NCBI GenBank assembly: GCA_913020155.1 | Contig: CAJWBA010000005.1 | Location: 18,727-82,726 of the forward strand | Direction: 5' to 3' | DNA from: an uncultured Flavobacteriales bacterium | GTDB taxonomy: Bacteria > Bacteroidota > Bacteroidia > Flavobacteriales > Flavobacteriaceae | Length of the DNA stretch: 64,000 nucleotides | Part shown: positions 17,295 through 26,161 of the stretch, one piece after another | How the letters are laid out: each line of letters begins with the position of its first letter | How positions within the stretch are numbered: the stretch's first letter is position 1 | The notes under the pieces: generated by a model | Told to the model about the DNA's origin: nothing | Database searches by the model: none | The model's input: only the letters and a program-made list of their open reading frames with translations | Translations under genes and position numbers: made by a program

Positions 17295-18230
17295 TTAAAA
17301 CAATATACTGGTAATTTCATTTTGAAAAACAACTAAAAAGCAGGTAAAGAAAAACAGCTCCACAAGCCATTTTCTGTTGAAGCTTTTAAAATATTGTGTT
17401 GATAAAATTGATGTGACCATCAGAAAGGAAACCCAAGAAATCATATTCCCACTCCCACCAAAAAGAATAATTATTATGCTCGAAAATAAAATCAAGGTAG
17501 TATTGTAAAAATTGATTTTTTGAGAATTTCGGCTGTAAATCAACATTCTAAAATGTTTTAGAACAATCAGAATCGTGGTTATGATCACCAAAAACAAACC
17601 CAAACTGTCCGAATAAAGCTCACTCCACAGAAAAGAAAAATTACTGGGTAATACGTTGACTGTTTGCAAAGATGGAAATTTTGGGATAAGAATAAACAAG
17701 GTTGCCCAAATAATACTGATAAAGAAAACAGGAAGTAGAGTAATGAATATATTTTTAAAACTCAATTGTCCTTTAAAGTAAAGCATTCCCCATATGGTCA
17801 GATAAAAATAAAAAAAGTCAACTTTAAAAAATATGGAGAAAACCAACCAAAACCCAGCATTGAAAATAAAGTTGTTACTGTTTCTCTTGTCGTCAACTTT
17901 TATGATGTTTATGAAGCTAAGCCATAAAAGTAAAGAAGCAATCCAAAGCCAGATATCCCAGCGATTAATGGGTAAAATCCAAAAAAACAAAGGGAATAAT
18001 AGTAAATGGTAACTCCCTGTTTGAAACAAAAGTTGTCGTCTTACCGTCCATTCAACAAATATTAAACTAATGACAGATAATATACCTGCTACAATCAATT
18101 TAAAAGTACTCCCTTCCAAAGGATTGTTGATCAAAATAGCTTTGTGATGGGAATATACTGCTAACAAAAGCACTGCAAAAGCGATAAAATAACCCAATAG
18201 GGCGGTTTTACTAAAGATTTTTGTAAACAT
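17295..18230 (-). CDS. DUF6427 family membrane protein
   Basis: 311 residues with roughly ten hydrophobic segments across the whole length and no soluble domain, so a polytopic inner-membrane protein. It resembles the DUF6427 family of Flavobacteriaceae. In this window it is near glycosyltransferases and the DUF6341 and purD genes; a function in O-antigen or polymer assembly is possible but nothing in the sequence proves it. Transcribed with the downstream GT4 gene and divergent from the GT2 gene at 18476. Confidence 0.65.
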   Translation of the reverse strand: MFTKIFSKTALLGYFIAFAVLLLAVYSHHKAILINNPLEGSTFKLIVAGILSVISLIFVEWTVRRQLLFQTGSYHLLLFPLFFWILPINRWDIWLWIASLLLWLSFINIIKVDDKRNSNNFIFNAGFWLVFSIFFKVDFFYFYLTIWGMLYFKGQLSFKNIFITLLPVFFISIIWATLFILIPKFPSLQTVNVLPSNFSFLWSELYSDSLGLFLVIITTILIVLKHFRMLIYSRNSQKINFYNTTLILFSSIIIILFGGSGNMISWVSFLMVTSILSTQYFKSFNRKWLVELFFFTCFLVVFQNEITSILF

Positions 18231-18446
18231 GGTTTTTAATTAATCTTGGATAAAGAAGTTTTTTCAAAAACTCTCTCGTAAATATTATTTATAATTTTAT
18301 TCAACTCATTTTTGAACCAAAAGAACTCTTTAAATAGAATATAAAGGTAAAACATTGTTTTTTATACTTGGTCTGGATGCTAATTTAAATTCACCAATGC
18401 TTCATCTATTTGTTTTTGGGCTAACTTTTTGACGTGAATATTAGTT

Positions 18447-18454
18447 TATCTTTG
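18447..18454 (+). promoter_or_regulatory. Bacteroidota -7 element before the GT2 gene
   Basis: TATCTTTG, a match to TAnnTTTG, lies 21 bp before the ATG at 18476. A -33 TTG at 18429-18431 is closer (15 bp) than the usual spacing, so only the -7 box is convincing. Confidence 0.45.
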
Positions 18455-18475
18455 AGACTATAAAATGTTAATTTC

Positions 18476-19369
18476 ATGTTAGATTTAACTATTGTTGTTG
18501 TTAATTATCGCTGTTGGGATACGCTCTCAAAATGTCTTAAAAGCTTAGATAAACAGACCGTCCCAATAAAAAAAGTTGTTGTTTCAGATAATTTTTCAAA
18601 TGATGGGAGACTATCTGATTTTAAAGAACAATTTCCATGGGTAGACTGGGTAGAAGAAAAAATTAATGGTGGATTTTCCTATGGTTGTAATGCTGGTGCT
18701 CGCCTAGCTGATAGTGAGTGGTTGCTGTTTCTTAATCCCGATACCGAAATTCCAAGCGATTGTTTAGAGGGATTACTCACTCATTGTGACAAAAACCCAA
18801 ACTACAAGCTTATTTCTATTAAACAAATAAACAGTAATGCAGAAAACTGTTATCCTTATGGAATTTTCCCAAATGCTCTAAACGTGTTAGGCCCTTTGAG
18901 AAGTTTAGAAAGAAATATAATTTCCCGAACTCAATCCAAAAAAGTAATGAGTTCAACTTCGGTTGGTTTCCCAGATTGGATTTCAGGTGCTTTTGTTCTA
19001 ATTCGTCAGAGTGATTTTAAAAAGCTTACTTCTTGGGATGAATTTTTCTGGATGTATTATGAAGATATAGATCTAAGTAAAAGAGCTTCAGAGCTTGGAA
19101 TGAGAAGGGTTCTTCTAAACGACTGGTATTGTATTCATAACCATGGTGGAGCGTCGAGAAAAACAATAGACACAACTATTTTAACAAAAGCTGAAGTTAT
19201 AATTTCATCTCACAAATACATTCAAAAACATTTTAAGAGTATTTCGAGACTGGTGGCACACACCCTTGTTTTTAGCTCAACTTTTATTGAATTGAGCATT
19301 CTTTCTGTTTTTTCTAAAATAAAACGCAGAATTTTACAAAAACTTTTAAGCTATTGGTTTGGAATATAA
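18476..19369 (+). CDS. Glycosyltransferase family 2
   Basis: 297 residues. GT-A fold markers: the N-terminal LTIVVVNYRCWDTLSKCL, VVVSDNFSNDG, GGFSYGCNAGARLADSEWLL, then the metal-site motif FLNPDTEIP and the later WMYYEDIDLSKRASELG with the catalytic-region ED. This is the rhamnosyl/galactofuranosyl-transferase-like branch. A short hydrophobic stretch near the C-terminus (LVFSSTFIELSIL) may touch the membrane. It should work on a surface glycan; dTDP-rhamnose from the rfb genes at 25-28 kb is a plausible but unproven donor. Confidence 0.9.
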   Translation: MLDLTIVVVNYRCWDTLSKCLKSLDKQTVPIKKVVVSDNFSNDGRLSDFKEQFPWVDWVEEKINGGFSYGCNAGARLADSEWLLFLNPDTEIPSDCLEGLLTHCDKNPNYKLISIKQINSNAENCYPYGIFPNALNVLGPLRSLERNIISRTQSKKVMSSTSVGFPDWISGAFVLIRQSDFKKLTSWDEFFWMYYEDIDLSKRASELGMRRVLLNDWYCIHNHGGASRKTIDTTILTKAEVIISSHKYIQKHFKSISRLVAHTLVFSSTFIELSILSVFSKIKRRILQKLLSYWFGI

Positions 19370-19461
19370 ATATAAAAGCATGTTTTTTTACTAAATTTTA
19401 AAAAAACATTGGATTCACAGAAGCTTTTTATAAATTTACAATAGAATTTATATTTTATAAA

Positions 19462-19689
19462 ATGAAAGAATTTTTTGAAGCTATTTCGTGGTTATTTGAA
19501 GAGGTTTTGTTTTTACCTTACAACGTCTTGAGAGAACTCGAATTGAATAACTGGTGGTTAGCAAATTCAATCAACTGGATATTTGCAATAGTTATTTTTT
19601 CTTTATTGGTTTATTGGACCCATCAACTAAAGATTTTTAACGATAAAGGTGAAGAAAATAAAGATCCATCTGCACACTCCTTTTTATAA
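19462..19689 (+). CDS. DUF6341 family small protein
   Basis: 75 residues: aromatic-rich N-terminus (MKEFFEAISWLFEEVLFLPY), one clear membrane helix at about residues 34-52 (SINWIFAIVIFSLLVYWTH) and a charged tail. It resembles DUF6341, a short family I associate with Flavobacteriaceae. Its stop overlaps the convergent purD stop by 6 bp. Function unknown. Confidence 0.65.
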   Translation: MKEFFEAISWLFEEVLFLPYNVLRELELNNWWLANSINWIFAIVIFSLLVYWTHQLKIFNDKGEENKDPSAHSFL

Positions 19690-20955
19690 ATCGAATCCTA
19701 GGTCTTTTCGATAATACATTCCTTGAAAATGAATTTTCTCTAAAGTTTTGTATGATTGTTCAAGAGCCTCTTTATGGTCTTTCCCAAAAGAAGTAACCGC
19801 CAATACTCTTCCACCTGAGGTTTTTACTATCCCCTTATCTATTTGAGTACCTGCATGAAAGACAGTGCTAGCTTTTACTGCAGATATCCCTGTGATTTTT
19901 TTTCCTTTTTCATAAGCTTCTGGATATCCTCCTGAAACCGCCATAATCGTGGTTGCTGTTCTAGGGTCTATTTGCAATTGATGTTGATCTAAGGTTTGAG
20001 TTCCAACCGCTTTAAAAAGTTCTACCCAGTCGTTTTGGATTCTTGGAAAAACAACCTCAGTTTCTGGATCTCCCATCCGAACATTGTATTCAATTACAAA
20101 AGGGTCTTCACCAACCTTAATAAGTCCAATAAAAACAAAGCCTTGGAAAGGTAAGTTGCTTTTTTGAAACCCATCCATTGTAGGTTTAATTATTCGATCT
20201 TTTATTTTCTTAGTGAACTCTGGAGAAGCAAAAGGGACCGGTGAAATGGCTCCCATTCCTCCAGTATTGAGTCCTGTATCCCCTTCTCCAATTCGCTTGT
20301 AGTCTTTGGCCATAGGAAGTGTCAAGTAGTTTTTACCATCTGTCAAAACAAAACAAGACAACTCTATTCCATCCAGAAATTCTTCAATAACAACTTTTTT
20401 TGAAGCCTGTCCGAATTTTTGTTCAACCAACATTTCCCTCAATTCGTTTTGTGCATCCGCCAAGCTTTCCAAAATTAACACCCCTTTTCCAGCTGCTAGT
20501 CCATCTGCTTTCAGTACATAAGGAGCCTTCATTGTTTCCAAAAAACGACAGCCTTTTTCTACTGTTTCCGCTGTAAAACTATCGTATCGTGCCGTCGGAA
20601 TATTGTGGGCTTTCATAAATTCTTTGGCAAACTCTTTGCTTCCTTCTAGGGTTGCGGCTGCTTGCTGCGGTCCTACAACGATAATGCCTTGTAATTGTTC
20701 CTCTGCTAAAAAGAAATCGTGAATTCCTTTAACCAAAGGATCTTCTGGACCCACAATTACCATTTTGATGCTTTTGGCGATTACGGCTTCTTTGATGGCT
20801 TTAAAATCGGACACCCCAATGGAAAGGTTCGTTGCAATTTGATGGGTTCCTGCATTTCCTGGAGCAACAAAAAGTTGCTCACATTCTTTGCTTTGTGCTA
20901 ATTTCCAAGCAATCGTATGTTCCCGACCGCCACTGCCAATGATCAAAATATTCAT
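19684..20955 (-). CDS. purD: Phosphoribosylamine--glycine ligase
   Basis: 423 residues from ATG 20953-20955, preferred over ATG 20976 because MNILIIGSGGREHTIAWKL is the standard start. It is an ATP-grasp enzyme: residues to look at are YVLKADGLAAGKGV, EEFLDGIELSCFVL, GDTGLNTGGMGAISP and EYNVRMGDPETE. It makes glycinamide ribonucleotide in de novo purine synthesis. A -7 element TATATTTG lies 18 bp upstream. Single-gene transcript by position, ending against the DUF6341 gene. Confidence 0.98.
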   Translation of the reverse strand: MNILIIGSGGREHTIAWKLAQSKECEQLFVAPGNAGTHQIATNLSIGVSDFKAIKEAVIAKSIKMVIVGPEDPLVKGIHDFFLAEEQLQGIIVVGPQQAAATLEGSKEFAKEFMKAHNIPTARYDSFTAETVEKGCRFLETMKAPYVLKADGLAAGKGVLILESLADAQNELREMLVEQKFGQASKKVVIEEFLDGIELSCFVLTDGKNYLTLPMAKDYKRIGEGDTGLNTGGMGAISPVPFASPEFTKKIKDRIIKPTMDGFQKSNLPFQGFVFIGLIKVGEDPFVIEYNVRMGDPETEVVFPRIQNDWVELFKAVGTQTLDQHQLQIDPRTATTIMAVSGGYPEAYEKGKKITGISAVKASTVFHAGTQIDKGIVKTSGGRVLAVTSFGKDHKEALEQSYKTLEKIHFQGMYYRKDLGFDL

Positions 20956-20973
20956 CTGTTTGTTTTTACCCCG

Positions 20974-20981
20974 CAAATATA
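20974..20981 (-). promoter_or_regulatory. Bacteroidota -7 element before purD
   Basis: Minus-strand TATATTTG, an exact match to TAnnTTTG, 18 bp upstream of the purD ATG at 20955. It supports that start. Confidence 0.5.
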
Positions 20982-21098
20982 AAAAGACTCCGGGGAATGT
21001 ACCCCTTTGTTTGAAAGAAAGAGTTGAACTCTAAAACTTTTCCTTCTGATTGAATTGATTTTTGAATAATTAAAACAAAAACTTCTGTTAAATTTTTA

Positions 21099-22539
21099 TT
21101 ATTTTTTCTTGTAGTCGGTTCCACTAGGCTTCTCATTTTCTTGAAGTACAATCTCGGAATGAAAAAATTGTGCAGCAGGGGCAGAGTCATTCACTTTTGA
21201 AGCTGTACGTTCTAACATTGCTGATTCAATGGCATTCAATACACTTGCCCTTATTCCTATTGATCTCCATTGAGAACCAGATCTACAACCTTTGGATATT
21301 GCTCGAGCCAATCCTAAAGCATCCAGTAAAGCTTGATTGGCTCCCTGCCCTTTGAATATACTCATTGGGTGAGCTGCATCACCAATCAACGTTATCTGGT
21401 CTCCTTTACCCAATAATTCCAGATGATATAGTTTACGGTCATAAACGGGATAACCCAAAACTTGTGTTTCATCAGTTGCTTCCAAAATCTGTGGAATAGG
21501 ATCATGCCACTGGGTTCTTCGACAAGCTTTTTTTTGAGCGCAAAAGCTCCTTGAGTACTTAACCTTTTTACCTCTTTTTCTTTCATTGGAAAACTCAACT
21601 GCCACACTACAGCTTCTGACAAAAAGGCATCATGTAAATGCGTTCATTCCCGTTAGCGGTTTGGAATAAAGTAGCAGAATCCAATAAAGACTGATTAAGG
21701 TTTTTGAGTTTATCCAAAGGGCAAATACCCAATATTACAATACAACCTAAATATCGTAAAAGTAAAATTTGTTCGCCTATCAATCTTTTTCTAACAAAAC
21801 TTCGAATTCCATCGGCTCATATCACAAGTTCCACTTTGACTTTTTTATTAATCCATTTACCCGAAAAGTTAAATCTACTCCTTCTCCGTTGGTTTATTTG
21901 AAACCTGTCAACTGATGCCTCCAATGAACCTGATCATGCCCTCCAAGTTGTTGAATCAGAGTTAACTGCAATGATTGTCTAGCAACATGTATGTTGGTTC
22001 GCCTAAGGGGTTTTCCAGAATCTGATTAAATCCATTTTCTCATTTCCAATTCCCCCATCACTTTTCCTTCGGTGTTGTGAACGATGTGACTAGTTGAGAT
22101 AACCCCTTCTGCTAAAGAAAAAATACCAAAAGTCTAAATGGATTTACTTGCTTGCTGCAAAGTAAGCCCATAGCCTTGCGACCGAATATCAAAATTGATG
22201 TCTCGCTCATAAAGAGTAATAGGAATTTGTCGGTGCAAACAGGCAACAGCTAAAGCGACTCCTCCAATTCCGCAGCCAATTATTGTTAGGAAAGTTTTTT
22301 GTGTCTGGTAAAGAGAGGCTTTCTTCTGGAAGTAATCCTGATCCAAAACAATTCTTACAAGAATTTAAATGTCCTTTTGGACGAGCTGGTTGTTGACCTC
22401 CATTCTTCGTTTCCTCAAATTTCTTTTGTTCTTTCTGATGACTGAGCCGTTTTTTTTGAATCTGTTGTCTTTTTTTGCCACTTCTATAACATTCGTTAAA
22501 ACGGATCGAGTAAGGTGAGTTTTTTTGTGCATTTTTCAC
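21099..22539 (-). pseudogene. Decayed FAD-dependent monooxygenase with Cys-rich N-terminus
   Basis: Protein-like segments of one flavoprotein appear in order on the minus strand in several frames. From ATG 22539: a basic N-terminus ending in CKNCFGSG; then, after a frameshift near 22291-22300, the FAD fold IIGCGIGGVALAVACLHR and YERD; TAG at 22134, TAA at 22026 and TAA at 21894 in that frame; a change of frame to VI-stop-ADGIRSFVRKR (TGA at 21817); further shifts near 21610 and 21545; and the C-terminal flavin motif LIGDAAHPMSIFKGQGANQA. At least three frameshifts and four stops make it non-functional. It sits between purD and ugd. Confidence 0.9.
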
Positions 22540-22636
22540 TTCTTCCTTTTTTTATTTTTTATATTGTGCGGATACTGCCGAAGAAATGAAATTTACAAGA
22601 CCATTATTTTAAAATGATTGAGATGAAAAAAAATTC

Positions 22637-23935
22637 TTAGCGCCCAACAGAGTAGTACATAATTCCTGCTGCTTTCATTTCCTGAGGATCAAAAACATTA
22701 CGACCATCAAAAATTAAAAGTTTACGCATATTGTTTTTAAAAAAAGTTATATCGAGGTTGCGAAACAAATTCCACTCAGTACATACAATCAAAGCATCTG
22801 CATTATTAAGGGCATCGTTTGGAGAAGAACTATAAACTATGCGATCTCCAAAATACTGGCGTGTATTTTCTATGGCAACAGGATCAAAAACCGAAAAGCT
22901 TGCCCCTTGTGCAAGTAAAGTTTCAATGATAAAAAAAGAGGGGGCCTCGCGCACATCATCTGTACCAGGTTTGAACGAAAGCCCCCAAAGAGCAAATTTT
23001 TTGCCTTCAATATTTTTTTGAAAATGAGTTTCTATTTTGAATGTAAAACGTTTTTTCTGTTGCGTGTTTACCCGATCAACAGCTGTAATAATTTCAAAAG
23101 GTTGTTCTTGATCATTGCCTAATTTTTTTAAGGCTTTTACATCTTTTGGAAAACAAGAACCTCCATATCCAATCCCAGGAAACAAAAACCGGTTTCCAAT
23201 TCTAATATCACTGCCCATTCCCTGACGAACCTGATCAACATTGGCACCTACCAATTCGCAATAATTTGCAATTTCATTCATGAAACTGATCTTTGTGGCT
23301 AAAAATGCGTTGGAAGCATATTTAGTTAACTCTGCTGAAACAGGATCCATCAATTGAATTCGATTTCCCGTTCGCATGTATGGGGCATAAAGTTTTTGAA
23401 GTTGTGCAATTGCTTTTTCTGAGGAGGACCCTATGACAATCCTCTGGGGTTTCATAAAGTCTTGAACAGCAAATCCTTCTTTTAAAAATTCAGGGTTCGA
23501 AACCACATCAGCCTCAACTGCACTTTGAGCGTCAAATATTTCTTGAATGCGGTCAGAGGTTCCTACAGGCACTGTGCTCTTGTTCACAATAATTTTATAG
23601 TCTTGAACTAATTCTGCTATGGCTGTTGAAGTTTCCAAAACATAACTCAAATCTGCTGATCCGTCTTCAGTTTCAGGGGTTGGAAGTGCTAAAAAAATGA
23701 GGCTTGCGAAAGCCACTGCTTCTGCTAGGTCATCAGTAAAATGAAGCCGATTTGCTTTGGTGTTTCTTTGAAAAAGAGTCTCGAGTTCAGGTTCATAAAT
23801 GGGAATCTTTCCATGTTTCATGGCCTGGATCTTTGATATATTGTTGTCAACACAGAGAACCTCATTCCCTGTTTCTGCAAAACAAGTCCCTGTAACCAAT
23901 CCTACATATCCAGATCCTATTACGGCTATTTTCAT
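22637..23935 (-). CDS. ugd: UDP-glucose 6-dehydrogenase
   Basis: 432 residues. The Rossmann start MKIAVIGSGYVGLVTGTCFA binds NAD; the catalytic cysteine is in GYGGSCFPKDVKALKK; and the C-terminal UDP-binding part includes ALWGLSFKPGTDDVREAPS. It oxidises UDP-glucose twice to UDP-glucuronate, a precursor for acidic surface polysaccharide. Last gene of the minus-strand sugar cluster that includes rfbBACD; separated from the GT2 gene by 55 bp. Length and all motifs are normal. A UDP-N-acetyl-hexosamine dehydrogenase is less likely. Confidence 0.95.
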   Translation of the reverse strand: MKIAVIGSGYVGLVTGTCFAETGNEVLCVDNNISKIQAMKHGKIPIYEPELETLFQRNTKANRLHFTDDLAEAVAFASLIFLALPTPETEDGSADLSYVLETSTAIAELVQDYKIIVNKSTVPVGTSDRIQEIFDAQSAVEADVVSNPEFLKEGFAVQDFMKPQRIVIGSSSEKAIAQLQKLYAPYMRTGNRIQLMDPVSAELTKYASNAFLATKISFMNEIANYCELVGANVDQVRQGMGSDIRIGNRFLFPGIGYGGSCFPKDVKALKKLGNDQEQPFEIITAVDRVNTQQKKRFTFKIETHFQKNIEGKKFALWGLSFKPGTDDVREAPSFFIIETLLAQGASFSVFDPVAIENTRQYFGDRIVYSSSPNDALNNADALIVCTEWNLFRNLDITFFKNNMRKLLIFDGRNVFDPQEMKAAGIMYYSVGR

Positions 23936-23990
23936 AACACTTATTATGTTTATTGTTTAAACGGAATATCTTCCCAAATCGTATCTGTTT

Positions 23991-24842
23991 TTAATTCGTC
24001 TTTTTTAAAATCTTGTTCCATCGATACGTTCGGATAAACTTTCCTTGGTTTACATTGACCAAAAATGGTTGTTGCTCCCATTTTGCTTTTTGATATCCCT
24101 TCAATAGCCTAAAAAAAACAAGTACACTCCTTTTTTGGAAAGCGTTTTTCAAACTTGCTAATAAGGTAAGGGTTTTTCCATATCGTAAAACATAAAAAGC
24201 AGCTCCTTGCAATTCATCGGCTTTTAGGGCGTATCCAGCTCTTAACGGCCTTAAGTGTTTCACGTGAACGTTTTCTAGAGTTTTTACTTCAAAGCCATAA
24301 TATCGCGCCAAAAGCTCGTCGGCGGTGTCCCAGCCCATGGCTGGAAAAAGACCTCCAATCTTTAAATAACATTCTTTAGAATAGGCCTTAAAAGCTCCTC
24401 GAACATGATTTTGTTCCATGGGGTGGTTTAGCTTCCAAATGCCTTGGGTGTCTACCTCATAACAAAAGCCTCCTGCGATTCCAATTTTTTTGTCTTTAAA
24501 AACATTCATCATAACCTCAAAGTAATTGACTGGTAAAAGGAGGTCGGCATCCATTTTTATAATTACATCAAAAGGATTTTTCAGTTTTTTGTATCCTACT
24601 AAAAAAGCATCTATTACTTTAGATCCAGGTAAGTGTTTTTTCGATGAATTGTGATTGATGTATGTAATGTTTTTGTAATCTGTCGCAAAACGCTGCATAA
24701 TTTCTTCGGTATCATCCGTTGAATTATCATTTACCAAAAGAATTTCAGATGCAGGAATAGTCTGTTCAGACAAAGTCTGAAGCATTCCCGCTAAGAACTT
24801 ATCTTCGTTATGAGCTGGTATTATTACACTATATTTTTTCAA
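23991..24842 (-). CDS. Glycosyltransferase family 2
   Basis: 283 residues. N-terminal GT-A markers: YSVIIPAHNEDKFLAGML, EILLVNDNSTDDTEEI and the metal-binding IIKMDADLLLP, then GWDTADELLARYYGF in the acceptor region. No membrane helices, so it is cytoplasmic or peripherally bound. It overlaps the rfbD stop by 4 bp, which ties it to dTDP-rhamnose synthesis and makes a rhamnosyltransferase or a neighbour in the same glycan pathway a reasonable guess. A parS-like 13-mer lies within its coding sequence (24256-24271). Confidence 0.88.
   Translation of the reverse strand: MKKYSVIIPAHNEDKFLAGMLQTLSEQTIPASEILLVNDNSTDDTEEIMQRFATDYKNITYINHNSSKKHLPGSKVIDAFLVGYKKLKNPFDVIIKMDADLLLPVNYFEVMMNVFKDKKIGIAGGFCYEVDTQGIWKLNHPMEQNHVRGAFKAYSKECYLKIGGLFPAMGWDTADELLARYYGFEVKTLENVHVKHLRPLRAGYALKADELQGAAFYVLRYGKTLTLLASLKNAFQKRSVLVFFRLLKGYQKAKWEQQPFLVNVNQGKFIRTYRWNKILKKTN
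24256..24271. promoter_or_regulatory. Partial parS-like sequence inside a GT2 gene
   Basis: TGTTTCACGTGAACGT agrees with the parS consensus TGTTnCACGTGAAACA over the first 13 positions and then diverges. It contains the CACGTG core. It lies in coding sequence and may be chance. Confidence 0.3.
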
Positions 24843-25618
24843 AACTTTTTATTGGAAAAAATTGGACTGTAATACGGGCGTATAACTCCTGATTCTGCAG
24901 TAGCAATTGGAGTAACTGGATTATCAAGCTGATGTTCCTCTAAGATTTTCACTGCTAAATCAAACCAACTCATTATTTGTTCATCCGAAAAATGATACAA
25001 TCCTTTTGGAGGTTCTTTTAAAATCAACCGCATGACAAACGCTGCTAAATGATCGACATTTGTAGGGGTTCCTATTTGATCATTCACAATAAAGAGTGCT
25101 TCTCCCTTTTTGGATTTGTTCAAAATTGCACTGTAAAAATTTGACCCAAGTGTCTTGCTGTACAACCAAGAGGTTCGAATAATATAAAATGCTCTTGCAT
25201 TTTTCTGAATCTCCTGTTCCCCTAGTAATTTACTTTTTCCATATTGATTCAAAGGGTCAGTAGCATCCGATTCTAAGTATGGGGTTTTTTTGTTACCATC
25301 GAATACATAGTCTGTAGAAATGTGGATAAGAGTAATTTGATTTTGATTACATGCGTGAACAAGTTTTTTAACTGCTTCAAAATTTATGGCTTGCGCTTGG
25401 TCTGCCTCTTGTTCTGCCTTTACAACATTGGTATAAGCTGCACAATTGATGCAATAATCAAAATGTTTGTTGTTCAAAAAAACTGCTATAGCTTTTGAAT
25501 CTGTAATATCAAATTCATCTCGCCCACAAAACACCCAATGATCTTTACTCGAACGAGCTTTTTCTTTGAGGGTACTTCCTAGTTGACCTTTGGCTCCTGT
25601 TACAAGAATTTTTTTCAC
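24839..25618 (-). CDS. rfbD: dTDP-4-dehydrorhamnose reductase
   Basis: 259 residues, slightly short for the family (about 280-300). Extended SDR fold: NAD(P)-binding TGAKGQLGSTL at residues 7-17, substrate region HISTDYVFDG and the catalytic YxxxK in QYGKSKLLGE. It reduces dTDP-4-keto-L-rhamnose to dTDP-L-rhamnose, the last step of the pathway begun by rfbA, B and C just upstream. Overlaps rfbC and the GT2 gene by 4 bp each. The tail ends at SNKKF without extra domains. Confidence 0.95.
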   Translation of the reverse strand: MKKILVTGAKGQLGSTLKEKARSSKDHWVFCGRDEFDITDSKAIAVFLNNKHFDYCINCAAYTNVVKAEQEADQAQAINFEAVKKLVHACNQNQITLIHISTDYVFDGNKKTPYLESDATDPLNQYGKSKLLGEQEIQKNARAFYIIRTSWLYSKTLGSNFYSAILNKSKKGEALFIVNDQIGTPTNVDHLAAFVMRLILKEPPKGLYHFSDEQIMSWFDLAVKILEEHQLDNPVTPIATAESGVIRPYYSPIFSNKKF

Positions 25619-26160
25619 AGAAAGCTGTTTTTTAAATCCCTCCAGAGGGTGTCTTTTTCACTCAAAATTTGATCTTTTTCTGTAATGCGCCAATCAATAT
25701 TGAGTTCTGGATCGTTGTACAAAATTCCCCCCTCAAATTCAGGATGATAATAAGCGTCTGTTTTGTAAAAAACGACTGCATCGGAGCTGAGAACGGCATA
25801 ACCATGTGCACACCCTTTGGGTACAAATAATTGTTCCTTGTTTTTTTGACTCAATTCAAATGTTACAACTGCTCCATATGTTCTGCTGTCTTTTCTTAAG
25901 TCTACAGCTACATCTAAAATCGTTCCTCTTAAGGCACGAACAAGTTTCGCTTGTGCAAAAGGTTCTTTTTGAAAATGTAATCCTCGTATTACGCCATAAG
26001 TAGAGTAAGTTTCGTTATCCTGAATGGGATTAAAAGAGAGTTGAGTTGCTTGTTCAAAACGTTCTTTTTGAAAACTCTCGTAAAAATAGCCTCTAGGATC
26101 TTCATAAACTTTCGGTTTAATCAACCAACACCCATCTATTTTTGTTTGAATTGCTTCCAT
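25615..26160 (-). CDS. rfbC: dTDP-4-dehydrorhamnose 3,5-epimerase
   Basis: 181 residues, standard length. The cupin signature is clear: GVIRGLHFQKEPFAQAKLVR with the catalytic histidine, ILDVAVDLRKDSRTYG, and FVPKGCAHGYAVLS. It epimerises C3 and C5 of dTDP-4-keto-6-deoxyglucose. It begins 1 bp after rfbA's stop and overlaps rfbD by 4 bp, so the four rfb genes are one operon in the order B, A, C, D. Confidence 0.97.
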   Translation of the reverse strand: MEAIQTKIDGCWLIKPKVYEDPRGYFYESFQKERFEQATQLSFNPIQDNETYSTYGVIRGLHFQKEPFAQAKLVRALRGTILDVAVDLRKDSRTYGAVVTFELSQKNKEQLFVPKGCAHGYAVLSSDAVVFYKTDAYYHPEFEGGILYNDPELNIDWRITEKDQILSEKDTLWRDLKNSFL

Positions 26161-26161
26161 A

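Noticed and set aside
20966..22636. Stretch between purD and ugd as a mobile-element scar or island
   Set aside because: No inverted repeats, target duplications, transposase or integrase pieces; all readable fragments belong to one flavoprotein.
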